A DNA stretch of 64,000 nucleotides from the NCBI RefSeq assembly GCF_026810505.1, contig NZ_CP101750.1, positions 1,889,448 to 1,953,447 of the forward strand. The letters are read 5' to 3'. How positions within the stretch are numbered: the stretch's first letter is position 1; the number at the start of each line of letters is the position of its first letter. The notes under the pieces are model-generated. The model was not told the DNA's origin. It saw only the letters and a program-made list of their open reading frames with translations, and did no database searches. Position numbers and translations under genes: made by a program. The DNA comes from Streptomyces sp. Je 1-369. Lineage in GTDB: Bacteria > Actinomycetota > Actinomycetes > Streptomycetales > Streptomycetaceae. Below are positions 1 to 7,834 of the stretch, one piece after another.

Positions 1-2678
1 TGCAGGCGCCGCGTGGCCATCAGGATGAAGATGCGGAACGCCGTGTCGCTGAAGCCGAAGCCGTGCGGCGGGTTCTCGGCGAACAGGCCGACCACGGTGT
101 CGATCTCGTCGACGGAGCGGTAGACGTCCTTGAGGCGGGCCACCGTCTCGGGGTCCTGCGACAGCTCCTCGAAGCTGCGGATGCGCTGCTTGTGCAGGCC
201 CTCGCGGAAGTCGTTGTAACGGGGCACACCGCGCCTGCGGGTGCGGACGAGGTCGACGACGGACAGGTCGATGAGCTCGCCGTCGCGCTCGAACTGCTGG
301 AGCGCGCGCGGGAAGTTGTGCAGGGTGATCGCGCCGGGATGGGCGATGCCGAAGGAGTAGAGCGTGTCGGCGAGACCCGTCTTGCGGATGGCGCCCTCGG
401 CGGCGCGGCCCTGGATGTCGTTGAACCCGAGGGTCTCCAGGCGCTGCCCGAAGCGGTGCTCGCGCAGCTCGTAGTCGTCGGGGATCAGCGGGTGCATGCG
501 GTAGACGGTGACGAAGTCCTCCGTCAGGGAGTACGGCGTGCTGTGGTGGTCCGGCAGCGTGGCGGGGATGCCGGTCAGCGAGTGGGACTCGAGGAGCCAG
601 AGGCCGAGCTTGTTCAGCCAGCTGTTGGGCGGGCCCTCCCAGTTGGTGTGCAGGCCTATGTCGATCGCCTCGGTGGCGAGGATCGCCGGGGTCCACTCCA
701 CCGTATGGATCTTGGCGATGAGGGCGGAGACGACGAGGCGGGCCGTGTGGTAGACGCTCTCCTGGCCCATCGACGGGTAGGCGTGGTGCAGCGCGTCGCA
801 GACCGCGTTGTGCTCGCGGGCGAAGAGCGTGTGCATGACGCTGAGGCCCAGCCACCAGCTGTCGGCGAATCCGGTGAGCGGGACGCCGTTCTGCGCGATG
901 GGCAAGTGGCCCTCTTCGAGGCGGAGTTTGGCCCCGCCGTCCGGCTCGCGCAGGAACCTGGCGGTGTGTTCGTTCTCGCCGTACACCTCGGAGCCGTCCC
1001 ACCAGTGCGACGCGGTGTTGGCGAAGAGGACGGGCGGCTGGTCGCCGGGGAGTTCGATGCCTTCGTTGTCGGCGAAGCGCATCACGTGCTCCGCGGGCCC
1101 GCCGGGGGTGTTGTGCCAGCTGGTGCCGGGCGGCAGCGGCACCTCGACGGACTTGCCGCCGGGCTTGTACCGCCGGTGGTTGACCCAGTCGTGGACCTGG
1201 AACTGGATCCAGGCGGCGGCCAGGACGTTCAGGGACGGCGCGGGCAGGAAGGTGTCGCGGTGCAGGAGCTGGCGGCTGACCGTGACGAGGTTCGGGACGT
1301 CGAAGAGGTCGGGCCGGTAGACGGGCTTGAGGTTGCGGCCGAATGCGGCGCCCACGGCTCCCATGGACGGCTTGGACAGGTCGTTGTACGTCCCGTCGTA
1401 GGACCGGGCGGTGCGCAGCTGCTCGTCGACGGGGGCGGGCACCCGCGTGGTCTTGGGCGGCGCCTCGTGCACGTCGGTGTCGATGAGGTTGAGGCGGCGC
1501 AGGGCCTTGCGGAGGAAGACGAGGTTGAGCAGGCTCGCCTCGACCGGCAGCTTGTGCCAGGGCACGTACCGGTTCAGGAGCCGGAAGGCGGCGGAGACGG
1601 GCACCCCGAGCACCGTGTTGCGCAGCGGTTCGTCGGTGACGAAGCGCAGGCCGTGGCGGTGTGCGGCGCTCGCTTCGTAGGTTGCCTTGCGGGCGCGGTT
1701 GAGGTTGCCGAGCGGACGGAACTCGTCCGTGGTGAACCACGGGTTGAAGCCGGTCACTTCGACGCGGCCGCCGGCGGCGCGCGCCTCGGCCGTGTCCAGG
1801 TCCTGGCTCGGCACGGTGAGGGTGGCGACGGGCACGGCGGGGGCCACCGACTCCAGCCACTCCACGGAGCCGTCCTCGACGGGGGTGCGCCGCTCGTCGA
1901 CGTACCGCTGCACGCACAGGTCGAAGGTGACGTCCTGCCGGGCCAGCCGGGTCTCCAGCTCGCGGCGCAGGTACTGCGGGTCACGGCGCTCGGGGTCGGA
2001 GCGGGTGGCGGTGGCGCTGCCGCCCGCGGGCCGCAGCAGGTAGCGGACCGGTCCCGCCTCGCCCCACAGGATGGCGCTGCGGCTCCAGTACGTCTCCGCG
2101 GCGAGGCTGTTCACGGTGTGCCGGGCAGCGGCGCGGACGTTGCGGCGCATGCGGGTGGCGGTGGCGACGCCGACGGCGAGCGGCAGCTTCACGAAGAGGC
2201 CGACGGCCTTCTGGAGCGTGGTCGTGGCGCCCGCCATGGCCTTGGCGAAGGCGACGAACTCGCGGGCGTCGCGGGCGTGCGAGACCGGATGGTTGGTGGC
2301 GAGCAGGTCGTGGCTCTCCTCGGCGGACACGGTGACGCGCACGGCGGCGCCGCGCAGGTCGGGCGCGCCGTCGGCCTGCCGGATGCCGCTCGCGTTGGAG
2401 AGCCGCACGGTCGCCTGATATTCGGCGCCGGGCTGCGCGAAGCCGCAGCGCAGGGGGGCGAGCAGGTCGTCGTGGAAGCGCAGGCGGGCGTTCTCGACGC
2501 CGAGTGCGGCCTTGGCGTGCAGGGCGCGCTCGGGTGTGGCCGCCCGTGCCCCGCGCCGGTTCTTCTCCTGGACCTTCATCAGTTCCTTGGCCATGCGCTC
2601 GAAGAGGCGTCGCTCCGCTTCCGGGCTGCCGCCCATGTAGCGCTCGTAACTCTGCTGGTGCTGTCCGGTGTCGGCCAT
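1..2678 (-). CDS. Catalase-like/alpha-dioxygenase fusion heme enzyme (3' end outside window)
   Basis: At least 892 residues, cut by the left edge. Residues 1 to about 320 look catalase-like: VRLSNASG, PDLRGAAVRV and a LLATNHPVSHARDAREF stretch match the catalase core order, and NRARKATYEAS resembles the end of catalase-family domains. The rest resembles plant and bacterial fatty-acid alpha-dioxygenases of the animal heme peroxidase/cyclooxygenase superfamily: FQVHDWVNH near residue 496 (distal His), FAREHNAVCD near 618, SALIAKIHTVEWT, and VYRMHPLIPD near 724, where Y and H of YRMH correspond to the catalytic Tyr and proximal heme His. Expected reaction (family inference): alpha-dioxygenation of a fatty acid. 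No signal peptide is seen, so it is probably cytosolic or membrane-associated. ATG at 2678 is preceded by AAGGAAGAGG. It is divergent from a lipase, which could supply free fatty acid. Confidence 0.85.
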   Translation of the reverse strand, partial: MADTGQHQQSYERYMGGSPEAERRLFERMAKELMKVQEKNRRGARAATPERALHAKAALGVENARLRFHDDLLAPLRCGFAQPGAEYQATVRLSNASGIRQADGAPDLRGAAVRVTVSAEESHDLLATNHPVSHARDAREFVAFAKAMAGATTTLQKAVGLFVKLPLAVGVATATRMRRNVRAAARHTVNSLAAETYWSRSAILWGEAGPVRYLLRPAGGSATATRSDPERRDPQYLRRELETRLARQDVTFDLCVQRYVDERRTPVEDGSVEWLESVAPAVPVATLTVPSQDLDTAEARAAGGRVEVTGFNPWFTTDEFRPLGNLNRARKATYEASAAHRHGLRFVTDEPLRNTVLGVPVSAAFRLLNRYVPWHKLPVEASLLNLVFLRKALRRLNLIDTDVHEAPPKTTRVPAPVDEQLRTARSYDGTYNDLSKPSMGAVGAAFGRNLKPVYRPDLFDVPNLVTVSRQLLHRDTFLPAPSLNVLAAAWIQFQVHDWVNHRRYKPGGKSVEVPLPPGTSWHNTPGGPAEHVMRFADNEGIELPGDQPPVLFANTASHWWDGSEVYGENEHTARFLREPDGGAKLRLEEGHLPIAQNGVPLTGFADSWWLGLSVMHTLFAREHNAVCDALHHAYPSMGQESVYHTARLVVSALIAKIHTVEWTPAILATEAIDIGLHTNWEGPPNSWLNKLGLWLLESHSLTGIPATLPDHHSTPYSLTEDFVTVYRMHPLIPDDYELREHRFGQRLETLGFNDIQGRAAEGAIRKTGLADTLYSFGIAHPGAITLHNFPRALQQFERDGELIDLSVVDLVRTRRRGVPRYNDFREGLHKQRIRSFEELSQDPETVARLKDVYRSVDEIDTVVGLFAENPPHGFGFSDTAFRIFILMATRRL

Positions 2679-3096
2679 CGGGCGCCTCTTCCTTCGCACG
2701 GCTGGGCTGCGCGGGACTGCGTGGATCGGGACTGCTTACGGGACAGGGGGCAGGCAGACGCTACTGGTGGCGCCGGGCGGCCGCAGCGACGGTTCCCGCC
2801 TATGTGCGCGGCCGCCCCGAGCCGTCGAACAGGCGGGCGGGGTAGGGCGTTTGGGCCCGTGGGCGGCGGTCCGCCGGGTGCGCCGTGCCGGGCCGGGCGG
2901 CCGGATCACACCCCGTGTGAATCCCCGCTCCCCACCAGCCCCACGTGCGGGGCGCGCGCGGTGGCCGGGTCCCGTCGGGTGACCGCCGTGCGGGAGCCGC
3001 CGAGTTGACGGTGCGCCGGGCCGGTGGTGTGCTCGCAGCTCCGGTGCGGCCCCCGCGCGTCGTGGGGGCGGCCGCCGCTCGCCGTGGGGGGACACC
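2679..3096. promoter_or_regulatory. Divergent intergenic region, dioxygenase and lipase
   Basis: These 418 bp contain no convincing gene and must hold the promoters of both divergent genes. The clearest element is the perfect inverted repeat TCACAC-CCC-GTGTGA at 2906-2920, placed about midway. GC-rich hairpins lie just before the lipase start. Confidence 0.5.
2906..2920. promoter_or_regulatory. Perfect inverted repeat, candidate operator
   Basis: TCACACCCCGTGTGA has 6-bp arms with a 3-bp centre. It stands roughly 230 bp from the dioxygenase start and 180 bp from the lipase start, so a regulator bound here could control both. No regulator gene adjoins, so the binder is unknown. Confidence 0.35.
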
Positions 3097-4368
3097 ATGC
3101 GGGACGACTTCGCCAGAGGACCGGGCTTCGCAGAGCTGCGCCCGCTCAAGGAGCCCACCGAGGGCGGGCCGGGCGGTTTCCCGGTCCACAAGGATCTGGT
3201 GGATCTGCTCGCCGCGGCGAAGGGGCCGCCCGAGACGGAGGGCCCCGTCCCGCACACCATGGCGACCTGCGCGGCGTACGCGTACGCCGGGGCCGGGCGG
3301 GTCGGTGACCCCGGCACCGTCGCGATGATCATGTCGCGGCTCGGACTGGAGGAGAACCGCTGCCGGGTCTTCGAGCAGCGCGTCGACGCCATGTACATCG
3401 CATCGGCCGCCTATCTGATCCAGGACAAGGACCGCCGCGTGGTGATCCTCTGCTACCGCGGCACCCAGCCCGAGGACATCATCAGCATCCTCACGGACGC
3501 CGACGTGCGCCCCGAGACGCTCTCCGTGGAGCTGGCGGGCACGCGCCACCAGGTCCACGCCGGTTTCTACCGCAACATGCGCGCCACCCGGCACCTCATC
3601 ATGCAGGCCCTGGAGCGGGCGGCGCGCGGCGAGTCGGTCGACCCCACGGAGAAGGGCGTGCGCGGCGACGGCATGGAGGCGCTGTACATCACCGGGCACA
3701 GCCTGGGCGGGGCGATGGCCGCGCTGATGGGGGTGGTCCTGACCCACGAGCCGCGCTACCACGCCGTCGCCGAACGCCTGCGGGCCGTCTACACCTTCGG
3801 GCAGCCGCTGCTCGGCGGCCCCGAGTTCGCCGAGGCGTGCGCGGCGGCGACCGACCACCGCGGCGAACACGTCCTGCGGGACCGGCTCCTGCGCTACATC
3901 TTCGACCGTGACGTCGTGCCCGCGCTGCCGCCCCGGCCCGTGGGGCCGTACGCCCCGTTCGGCCGCGAATTCCACTACCGCAGGCCGCGCGGGGTGACGG
4001 AGGGCGCGCTCGCCTTCGCCGCGGAGACGGCCATCGACGCGGTCTCGCTGCCGGGTGACCTGCTCTGCGGGCAGCTGCGCCGCAACGCGGGGCGCAGGGC
4101 GCGGGCCGCGGGGCGCTCGCTGTCCGAGCTCGCGCGGGGGCCGCGGGAGGGCGGCTGGGCCGAGGTGCACGACCCTGGCCTGCACTATCCGCAGATGGAC
4201 AGCCTCGCGGGGCTCGCGGTGGTGGCGCCGCTCGCGTTCTTCGCGGCGCGTCTCGCGCTGACGCGGACGATCCCGTTCACGTACTCCTTCGAGGACCACG
4301 GGCCCGGCCACTACGTCAACGCGCTGGCTCCGGAGGGGGCCGTCAGCGAGTACGGGGACGTGCTGTGA
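3097..4368 (+). CDS. Class 3 lipase family protein
   Basis: 423 residues. The nucleophile elbow GHSLGG (residues 200-205, Ser202) follows a beta strand LYIT, and the upstream RVVILCYRGTQ is the class 3 lipase stretch that carries the oxyanion-hole region. GQPLLGG and RDVVPALPP match the conserved segments that precede the catalytic Asp in this family, and a C-terminal His lies in DPGLHYPQMD. A hydrophobic segment near residues 370-385 may touch the membrane. No signal peptide is present, so an intracellular or membrane-bound lipid hydrolase is likely. ATG follows GGGGGGA. It sits divergently beside the alpha-dioxygenase-like gene, suggesting release of fatty acids for that enzyme (inference). 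Confidence 0.85.
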   Translation: MRDDFARGPGFAELRPLKEPTEGGPGGFPVHKDLVDLLAAAKGPPETEGPVPHTMATCAAYAYAGAGRVGDPGTVAMIMSRLGLEENRCRVFEQRVDAMYIASAAYLIQDKDRRVVILCYRGTQPEDIISILTDADVRPETLSVELAGTRHQVHAGFYRNMRATRHLIMQALERAARGESVDPTEKGVRGDGMEALYITGHSLGGAMAALMGVVLTHEPRYHAVAERLRAVYTFGQPLLGGPEFAEACAAATDHRGEHVLRDRLLRYIFDRDVVPALPPRPVGPYAPFGREFHYRRPRGVTEGALAFAAETAIDAVSLPGDLLCGQLRRNAGRRARAAGRSLSELARGPREGGWAEVHDPGLHYPQMDSLAGLAVVAPLAFFAARLALTRTIPFTYSFEDHGPGHYVNALAPEGAVSEYGDVL

Positions 4369-4395
4369 CCGTCCCGGTCCCGGTGCGGCCCCGCC

Positions 4396-4803
4396 TCAGT
4401 CGATGAAGTCGCCGTCCACGTACAGCCACGAGCCGTCCACGCGCTCGAACCTGCTCTTCTCGTGCAGGGAGTCCGGGCGGCCGCTGTCGGTGTACCGGGC
4501 GCGGAACGTCACCGTGCCGGTGGTGTGGAACGCGGAGCCCTCGGTGGTCTCCTCGATCTCCAGGCCGACCCAGCGCATCGCCGGGTCGAACTCGACGAGG
4601 GGCGGCCGGGTGCGGGGGTGCCAGGTGCGGAGCAGGTACCCCTCGTCCCGTACGGCGAAGGCGCTGTAGCGGGAGCGCATCAGCTCTTCGGGGCTGCTCG
4701 CGGCGGCCTCGCCCCGGTGCAGCCTTCCGCAGCACTTCTCGTACGGCTGGGGGTGCCCGCAGGGGCAGGACGTGGTGGCGGGGCGGCGGGCGCGTCGGGA
4801 CAT
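4396..4803 (-). CDS. YchJ family SEC-C metal-binding protein
   Basis: About 135 residues from the ATG at 4803; in-frame starts at 4812 and 4818 are also possible. The N-terminus has CPCGHPQPYEKCCG (Cys13, Cys15, Cys24, Cys25), the zinc-binding SEC-C-type motif of the UPF0225/YchJ family, followed by RSRYSAFAV and a cystatin/NTF2-like fold ending in SWLYVDGDF, all typical of the family. The molecular role is unknown. It converges with the lipase gene, with 27 bp between stops. Confidence 0.85.
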   Translation of the reverse strand: MSRRARRPATTSCPCGHPQPYEKCCGRLHRGEAAASSPEELMRSRYSAFAVRDEGYLLRTWHPRTRPPLVEFDPAMRWVGLEIEETTEGSAFHTTGTVTFRARYTDSGRPDSLHEKSRFERVDGSWLYVDGDFID

Positions 4804-4878
4804 GGCGCCCATTGTCACCGACGGGGGCGGGCTCTCGGTCGCAGGGGCTGAGGATGCTGTGGCTCCCTCGCCCGCAAG

Positions 4879-4923
4879 GCCGGTGGTCCCCGGTCTCAGG
4901 GGCCGGTGGTCCCCGGTCTCAGG
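4879..4923. repeat. Two tandem copies of a 22-bp repeat
   Basis: The segment GCCGGTGGTCCCCGGTCTCA plus GG occurs at 4879-4900 and again at 4902-4923. The second copy covers the stop codon of the adjacent GntR gene, so the duplication may be a recent slippage event that touched a 3' end. Confidence 0.8.
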
Positions 4924-5620
4924 GCGCGAGGATGTCCAGTTCCTCCAGGGCGCCCAGCGCGATCTCCCGCGTCAGGGCCTCCGCGCGGACCGCGTCGCCC
5001 TCCCTGACCGCCTCGGCGACCTGGACGTGCAGGGTGACGGCGGGCGGGTCCGGGTCCTCGAACATCACCTGGTGTGCGGTACGTCCCGTCAGGACCTCGG
5101 CGACGACATCGCCGAGCCGGGCGAACATCTCGTTGCCGGAGGCGTTGAGGATGACCCGGTGGAAGGCGACGTCGTGCTTGAGGTAGCCCTCCAACTGGTG
5201 CCCCCGCGAGTGGGCGACCATGCCGAGCGCGCACTCGGTGAGCTGCGCGCACTGCGCCGCCGTGGCGTACCGCGCGGCGAGCCCCGCGGCGACCGGCTCG
5301 ACGGCGGACCGCAGGACGGTCAGCGAGCGCAGCTGCCGCGGCCGGTCGGCGCCGGCCAGCCGCCACCGGATGACCTGCGGGTCGTAGACATTCCACTCCT
5401 CGGTGGGCAGCACGGTGACGCCCACGCGGCGGCGTGACGCGACGAGGTGCATGGACTCCAGGACCCGGACGGCCTCCCGCATCACGGAGCGGGACACCTC
5501 GAAGCGCTGCGCCAGCTCGTCCGTGCGCAACACGCTGCCCGGCGGGTACTCGCCGGCGGTGATGGCGGGCCCGAGGCTTTCCAGTACGCGGGAGTGCAGC
5601 CCTCGGGCCTGTGCGGTCAT
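4919..5620 (-). CDS. gntR: GntR/FadR-family (FCD) repressor, probable gluconate operon regulator
   Basis: 233 residues. An N-terminal winged helix-turn-helix (about residues 10-75; VLRTDELAQRFEVSRSVMREAVRVL) is followed by an FCD ligand domain (about 85-225) with the D/H pattern HDVAFHRVILNASGN that binds metal and a carboxylate effector in this subfamily. It is transcribed divergently from gluconokinase and the GntP permease, so it very likely represses them until gluconate or a phosphorylated derivative is present. The intervening 60 bp carries palindromic GTCnGAC elements suited to FCD proteins. Confidence 0.85.
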   Translation of the reverse strand: MTAQARGLHSRVLESLGPAITAGEYPPGSVLRTDELAQRFEVSRSVMREAVRVLESMHLVASRRRVGVTVLPTEEWNVYDPQVIRWRLAGADRPRQLRSLTVLRSAVEPVAAGLAARYATAAQCAQLTECALGMVAHSRGHQLEGYLKHDVAFHRVILNASGNEMFARLGDVVAEVLTGRTAHQVMFEDPDPPAVTLHVQVAEAVREGDAVRAEALTREIALGALEELDILAP

Positions 5621-5654
5621 GACGGAAGCCTACGAGGAGTGACACGGGAACAAT

Positions 5655-5697
5655 AAGTCAGACTTTTACGTCACAGGCTCTTGAATTTGTCTGACCT
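5655..5697. promoter_or_regulatory. Candidate GntR operators, two GTCnGAC palindromes
   Basis: AAGTCAGACTT at 5655-5665 is a perfect 11-bp palindrome. TTGTCTGACCT at 5687-5697 shares the GTC-N-GAC core. Their centres are 32 bp apart, about three helical turns, which fits two dimers on one DNA face. They lie between the divergent repressor and kinase genes. Confidence 0.55.
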
Positions 5698-5758
5698 AAT
5701 GGGTTTCAGTGACGTGAACAACCGACCGATGTCGATGAAGACAGCGAGGCAGTACGCG

Positions 5759-6274
5759 ATGCAGGAACGGCGCACCCCCCACGTCGTCGTAGTCATGGGC
5801 GTGGCAGGGACCGGCAAGACCACGATCGGCCCCCTGCTCGCGGACCGGCTCGGCGTTCCGTACGCCGAGGGAGACGACTTCCACCCGCCGGCGAACATCC
5901 AGAAGATGTCGTCCGGCACGCCGCTCACCGACGACGACCGGTGGCCCTGGCTCGACGCGATCGGGTCCTGGGCGCACGGGCGGGCGGGGCTCGGCGGGGT
6001 GGTCAGCAGCTCCGCGCTCAAGCGTGGCTATCGCGACCGGCTGCGCGCGGCCGCGCCCGACGTCGTCTTCGTCCACCTCACCGGTGACCGGGCCCTCATC
6101 GAGGACCGGATGTCGCACCGGCAGGGTCACTTCATGCCTACGGCGCTGCTCGACTCCCAGTTCGCCACGCTTCAGCCTCTCGGGGCGGATGAGGCGGGCG
6201 TCGCCGTCGATGTCGCCGGTAGCCCGGATGACATCGCCGACCGGGCCGTCGAGGCGCTCGGTCGGCTCGGCTGA
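5759..6274 (+). CDS. gntK: Gluconokinase
   Basis: About 171 residues from the ATG at 5759, close to the usual GntK length. In-frame starts at 5729 and a TTG at 5681 exist, but the TTG would overlap the operator region. The P-loop GVAGTGKTT lies near the N-terminus, followed by EGDDFHPPANIQKMSSGTPL, the gluconokinase substrate-binding signature, then DDDRWPWL and the lid-region RQGHFMPTALLDSQ. It phosphorylates gluconate to 6-phosphogluconate, feeding the pentose phosphate pathway. It is followed 69 bp later by the GntP permease on the same strand. Confidence 0.92.
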   Translation: MQERRTPHVVVVMGVAGTGKTTIGPLLADRLGVPYAEGDDFHPPANIQKMSSGTPLTDDDRWPWLDAIGSWAHGRAGLGGVVSSSALKRGYRDRLRAAAPDVVFVHLTGDRALIEDRMSHRQGHFMPTALLDSQFATLQPLGADEAGVAVDVAGSPDDIADRAVEALGRLG

Positions 6275-6343
6275 GCGCTCCCGCCGGAAGGCTTTGATCC
6301 GCGCCCCTACGGGGCGCCCCGCACCCACGTACAAGGAAGCACC

Positions 6344-7741
6344 GTGACCCATCTCAGCGTCGAGATGTTGGCAGCGGAGTCCGTCGAGCCGATCACCTCG
6401 GCGGGCCATGCCCAGCTGGGGATCGCCGTCCTCGCGGGCATCGCCGTCATCGTCCTGCTCATCACCAAGTTCAAGCTGCACGCGTTCCTCGCGCTGACCG
6501 TCGGGTCGCTCGCGCTCGGCGCCTTCGCGGGCGCCCCGCTCGACAAGGCCATCACCAGCTTCACCGCCGGGCTCGGCTCGACGGTCGCCGGTGTGGGCGT
6601 GCTCATCGCGCTCGGCGCGATCCTCGGCAAGCTGCTCGCGGACTCCGGGGGCGCCGACCAGATCGTCGACACGATCCTCGCGAAGGCGGGCGGGCGCGCC
6701 ATGCCGTGGGCGATGGTCCTCATCGCCTCCGTCATCGGTCTGCCGCTCTTCTTCGAGGTCGGCATCGTGCTGCTGATCCCGGTTGTCCTGATGGTCGCCA
6801 AGCGCGGCAACTACTCGCTGATGCGGATCGGCATCCCGGCCCTCGCCGGTCTCTCCGTGATGCACGGGCTCATCCCGCCGCACCCCGGCCCGCTCGTCGC
6901 GATCGACGCGGTCAAGGCCAACCTCGGTGTCACGCTCGCGCTCGGTGTCCTCGTCGCCATTCCGACGGTGGTCATCGCGGGGCCGCTGTTCTCGAAGGTC
7001 GCGGCCCGCTGGGTGGACGTTCCCGCGCCCGAGAAGATGATCCCGCAGCGTCCCTCGGAGGACCTGGAGAAGCGCCCCGGCTTCGGCGCGACGGTGGCCA
7101 CCGTGCTGCTGCCCGTCGTCCTGATGCTGGCCAAGGCGCTGGTGGACATCGTGATCGACGACCCCGATGCCACCGTGCAGCGGGTCTTCGACGTCATCGG
7201 GTCGCCGCTGATCGCGCTGCTCGCCGCGGTGATCGTGGGCATGTTCACGCTGGGCCGCGCGGCCGGGTTCACCAAGGACCGGCTCTCGACGACCGTCGAG
7301 AAGTCGCTCGCCCCGATCGCGGGCGTCCTGATGATCGTGGGCGCGGGCGGCGGCTTCAAGCAGACGCTCATCGACGTGGGCGTGGGCCAGATGATCCTGG
7401 ACTTCTCCAAGGACTGGTCGATCCCGGCGCTGCTCCTCGCCTGGCTGATCGCGGTGGCGATCCGCCTCGCGACGGGTTCCGCGACGGTGGCGACGATCTC
7501 GGCGGCGGGCCTCGTGGCCCCGCTGGCCGCGGACATGTCGACGTCGCACACGGCCCTGCTCGTCCTCGCCATCGGTGCGGGTTCGCTGTTCTTCTCGCAC
7601 GTCAACGATGCGGGGTTCTGGCTGGTCAAGGAGTACTTCGGGCTGGACGTCGGTCAGACGATCAAGACGTGGTCCGTCATGGAGACGATCATCTCCGTGG
7701 TGGCGGGCGGCCTGGTGCTCCTGTTGTCCCTGATCATCTAG
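6344..7741 (+). CDS. gntP: GntP family gluconate:H+ symporter
   Basis: 465 residues, hydrophobic, with 12 or more predicted membrane segments. FFEVGIVLLIPVV, GLSVMHGLIPPHPGP and ATGSATVATISAAG are conserved GntP family segments, and SHVNDAGFWLVKEYFGL near the C-terminus is characteristic. GTG at 6344 follows AAGGAAG with good spacing. It imports gluconate for the kinase upstream. The transcript is expected to end at the strong hairpin at 7780-7822. Confidence 0.93.
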   Translation: MTHLSVEMLAAESVEPITSAGHAQLGIAVLAGIAVIVLLITKFKLHAFLALTVGSLALGAFAGAPLDKAITSFTAGLGSTVAGVGVLIALGAILGKLLADSGGADQIVDTILAKAGGRAMPWAMVLIASVIGLPLFFEVGIVLLIPVVLMVAKRGNYSLMRIGIPALAGLSVMHGLIPPHPGPLVAIDAVKANLGVTLALGVLVAIPTVVIAGPLFSKVAARWVDVPAPEKMIPQRPSEDLEKRPGFGATVATVLLPVVLMLAKALVDIVIDDPDATVQRVFDVIGSPLIALLAAVIVGMFTLGRAAGFTKDRLSTTVEKSLAPIAGVLMIVGAGGGFKQTLIDVGVGQMILDFSKDWSIPALLLAWLIAVAIRLATGSATVATISAAGLVAPLAADMSTSHTALLVLAIGAGSLFFSHVNDAGFWLVKEYFGLDVGQTIKTWSVMETIISVVAGGLVLLLSLII

Positions 7742-7779
7742 CGACAGCTGACAGCTGACCGTACAGAGCAGTACCCACG

Positions 7780-7822
7780 AGCCCGACGGCCGCGCTGCAC
7801 TTCGCAGCGCGGCCGTCGGGCT
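7780..7822. terminator. Bidirectional rho-independent-like hairpin
   Basis: A perfect 19-bp inverted repeat (arms 7780-7798 and 7804-7822, loop ACTTC) lies between the converging gntP and APC permease genes. Streptomycete terminators often lack a U-tract, and this one does too. Confidence 0.85.
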
Positions 7823-7834
7823 TACCGGAACCCG

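Noticed and set aside
63..3008. A 981-codon open frame on the plus strand opposite the dioxygenase gene
   Set aside because: It is antisense to a gene with clear catalytic motifs and has Val/Gly/Asp/Arg-biased composition typical of GC-rich shadow frames. The same reasoning removes other long antisense frames, for example at 5696-7600, 7901-9520, 17085-19571, 19523-21928, 26230-29130, 46286-48859 and 53057-55627.
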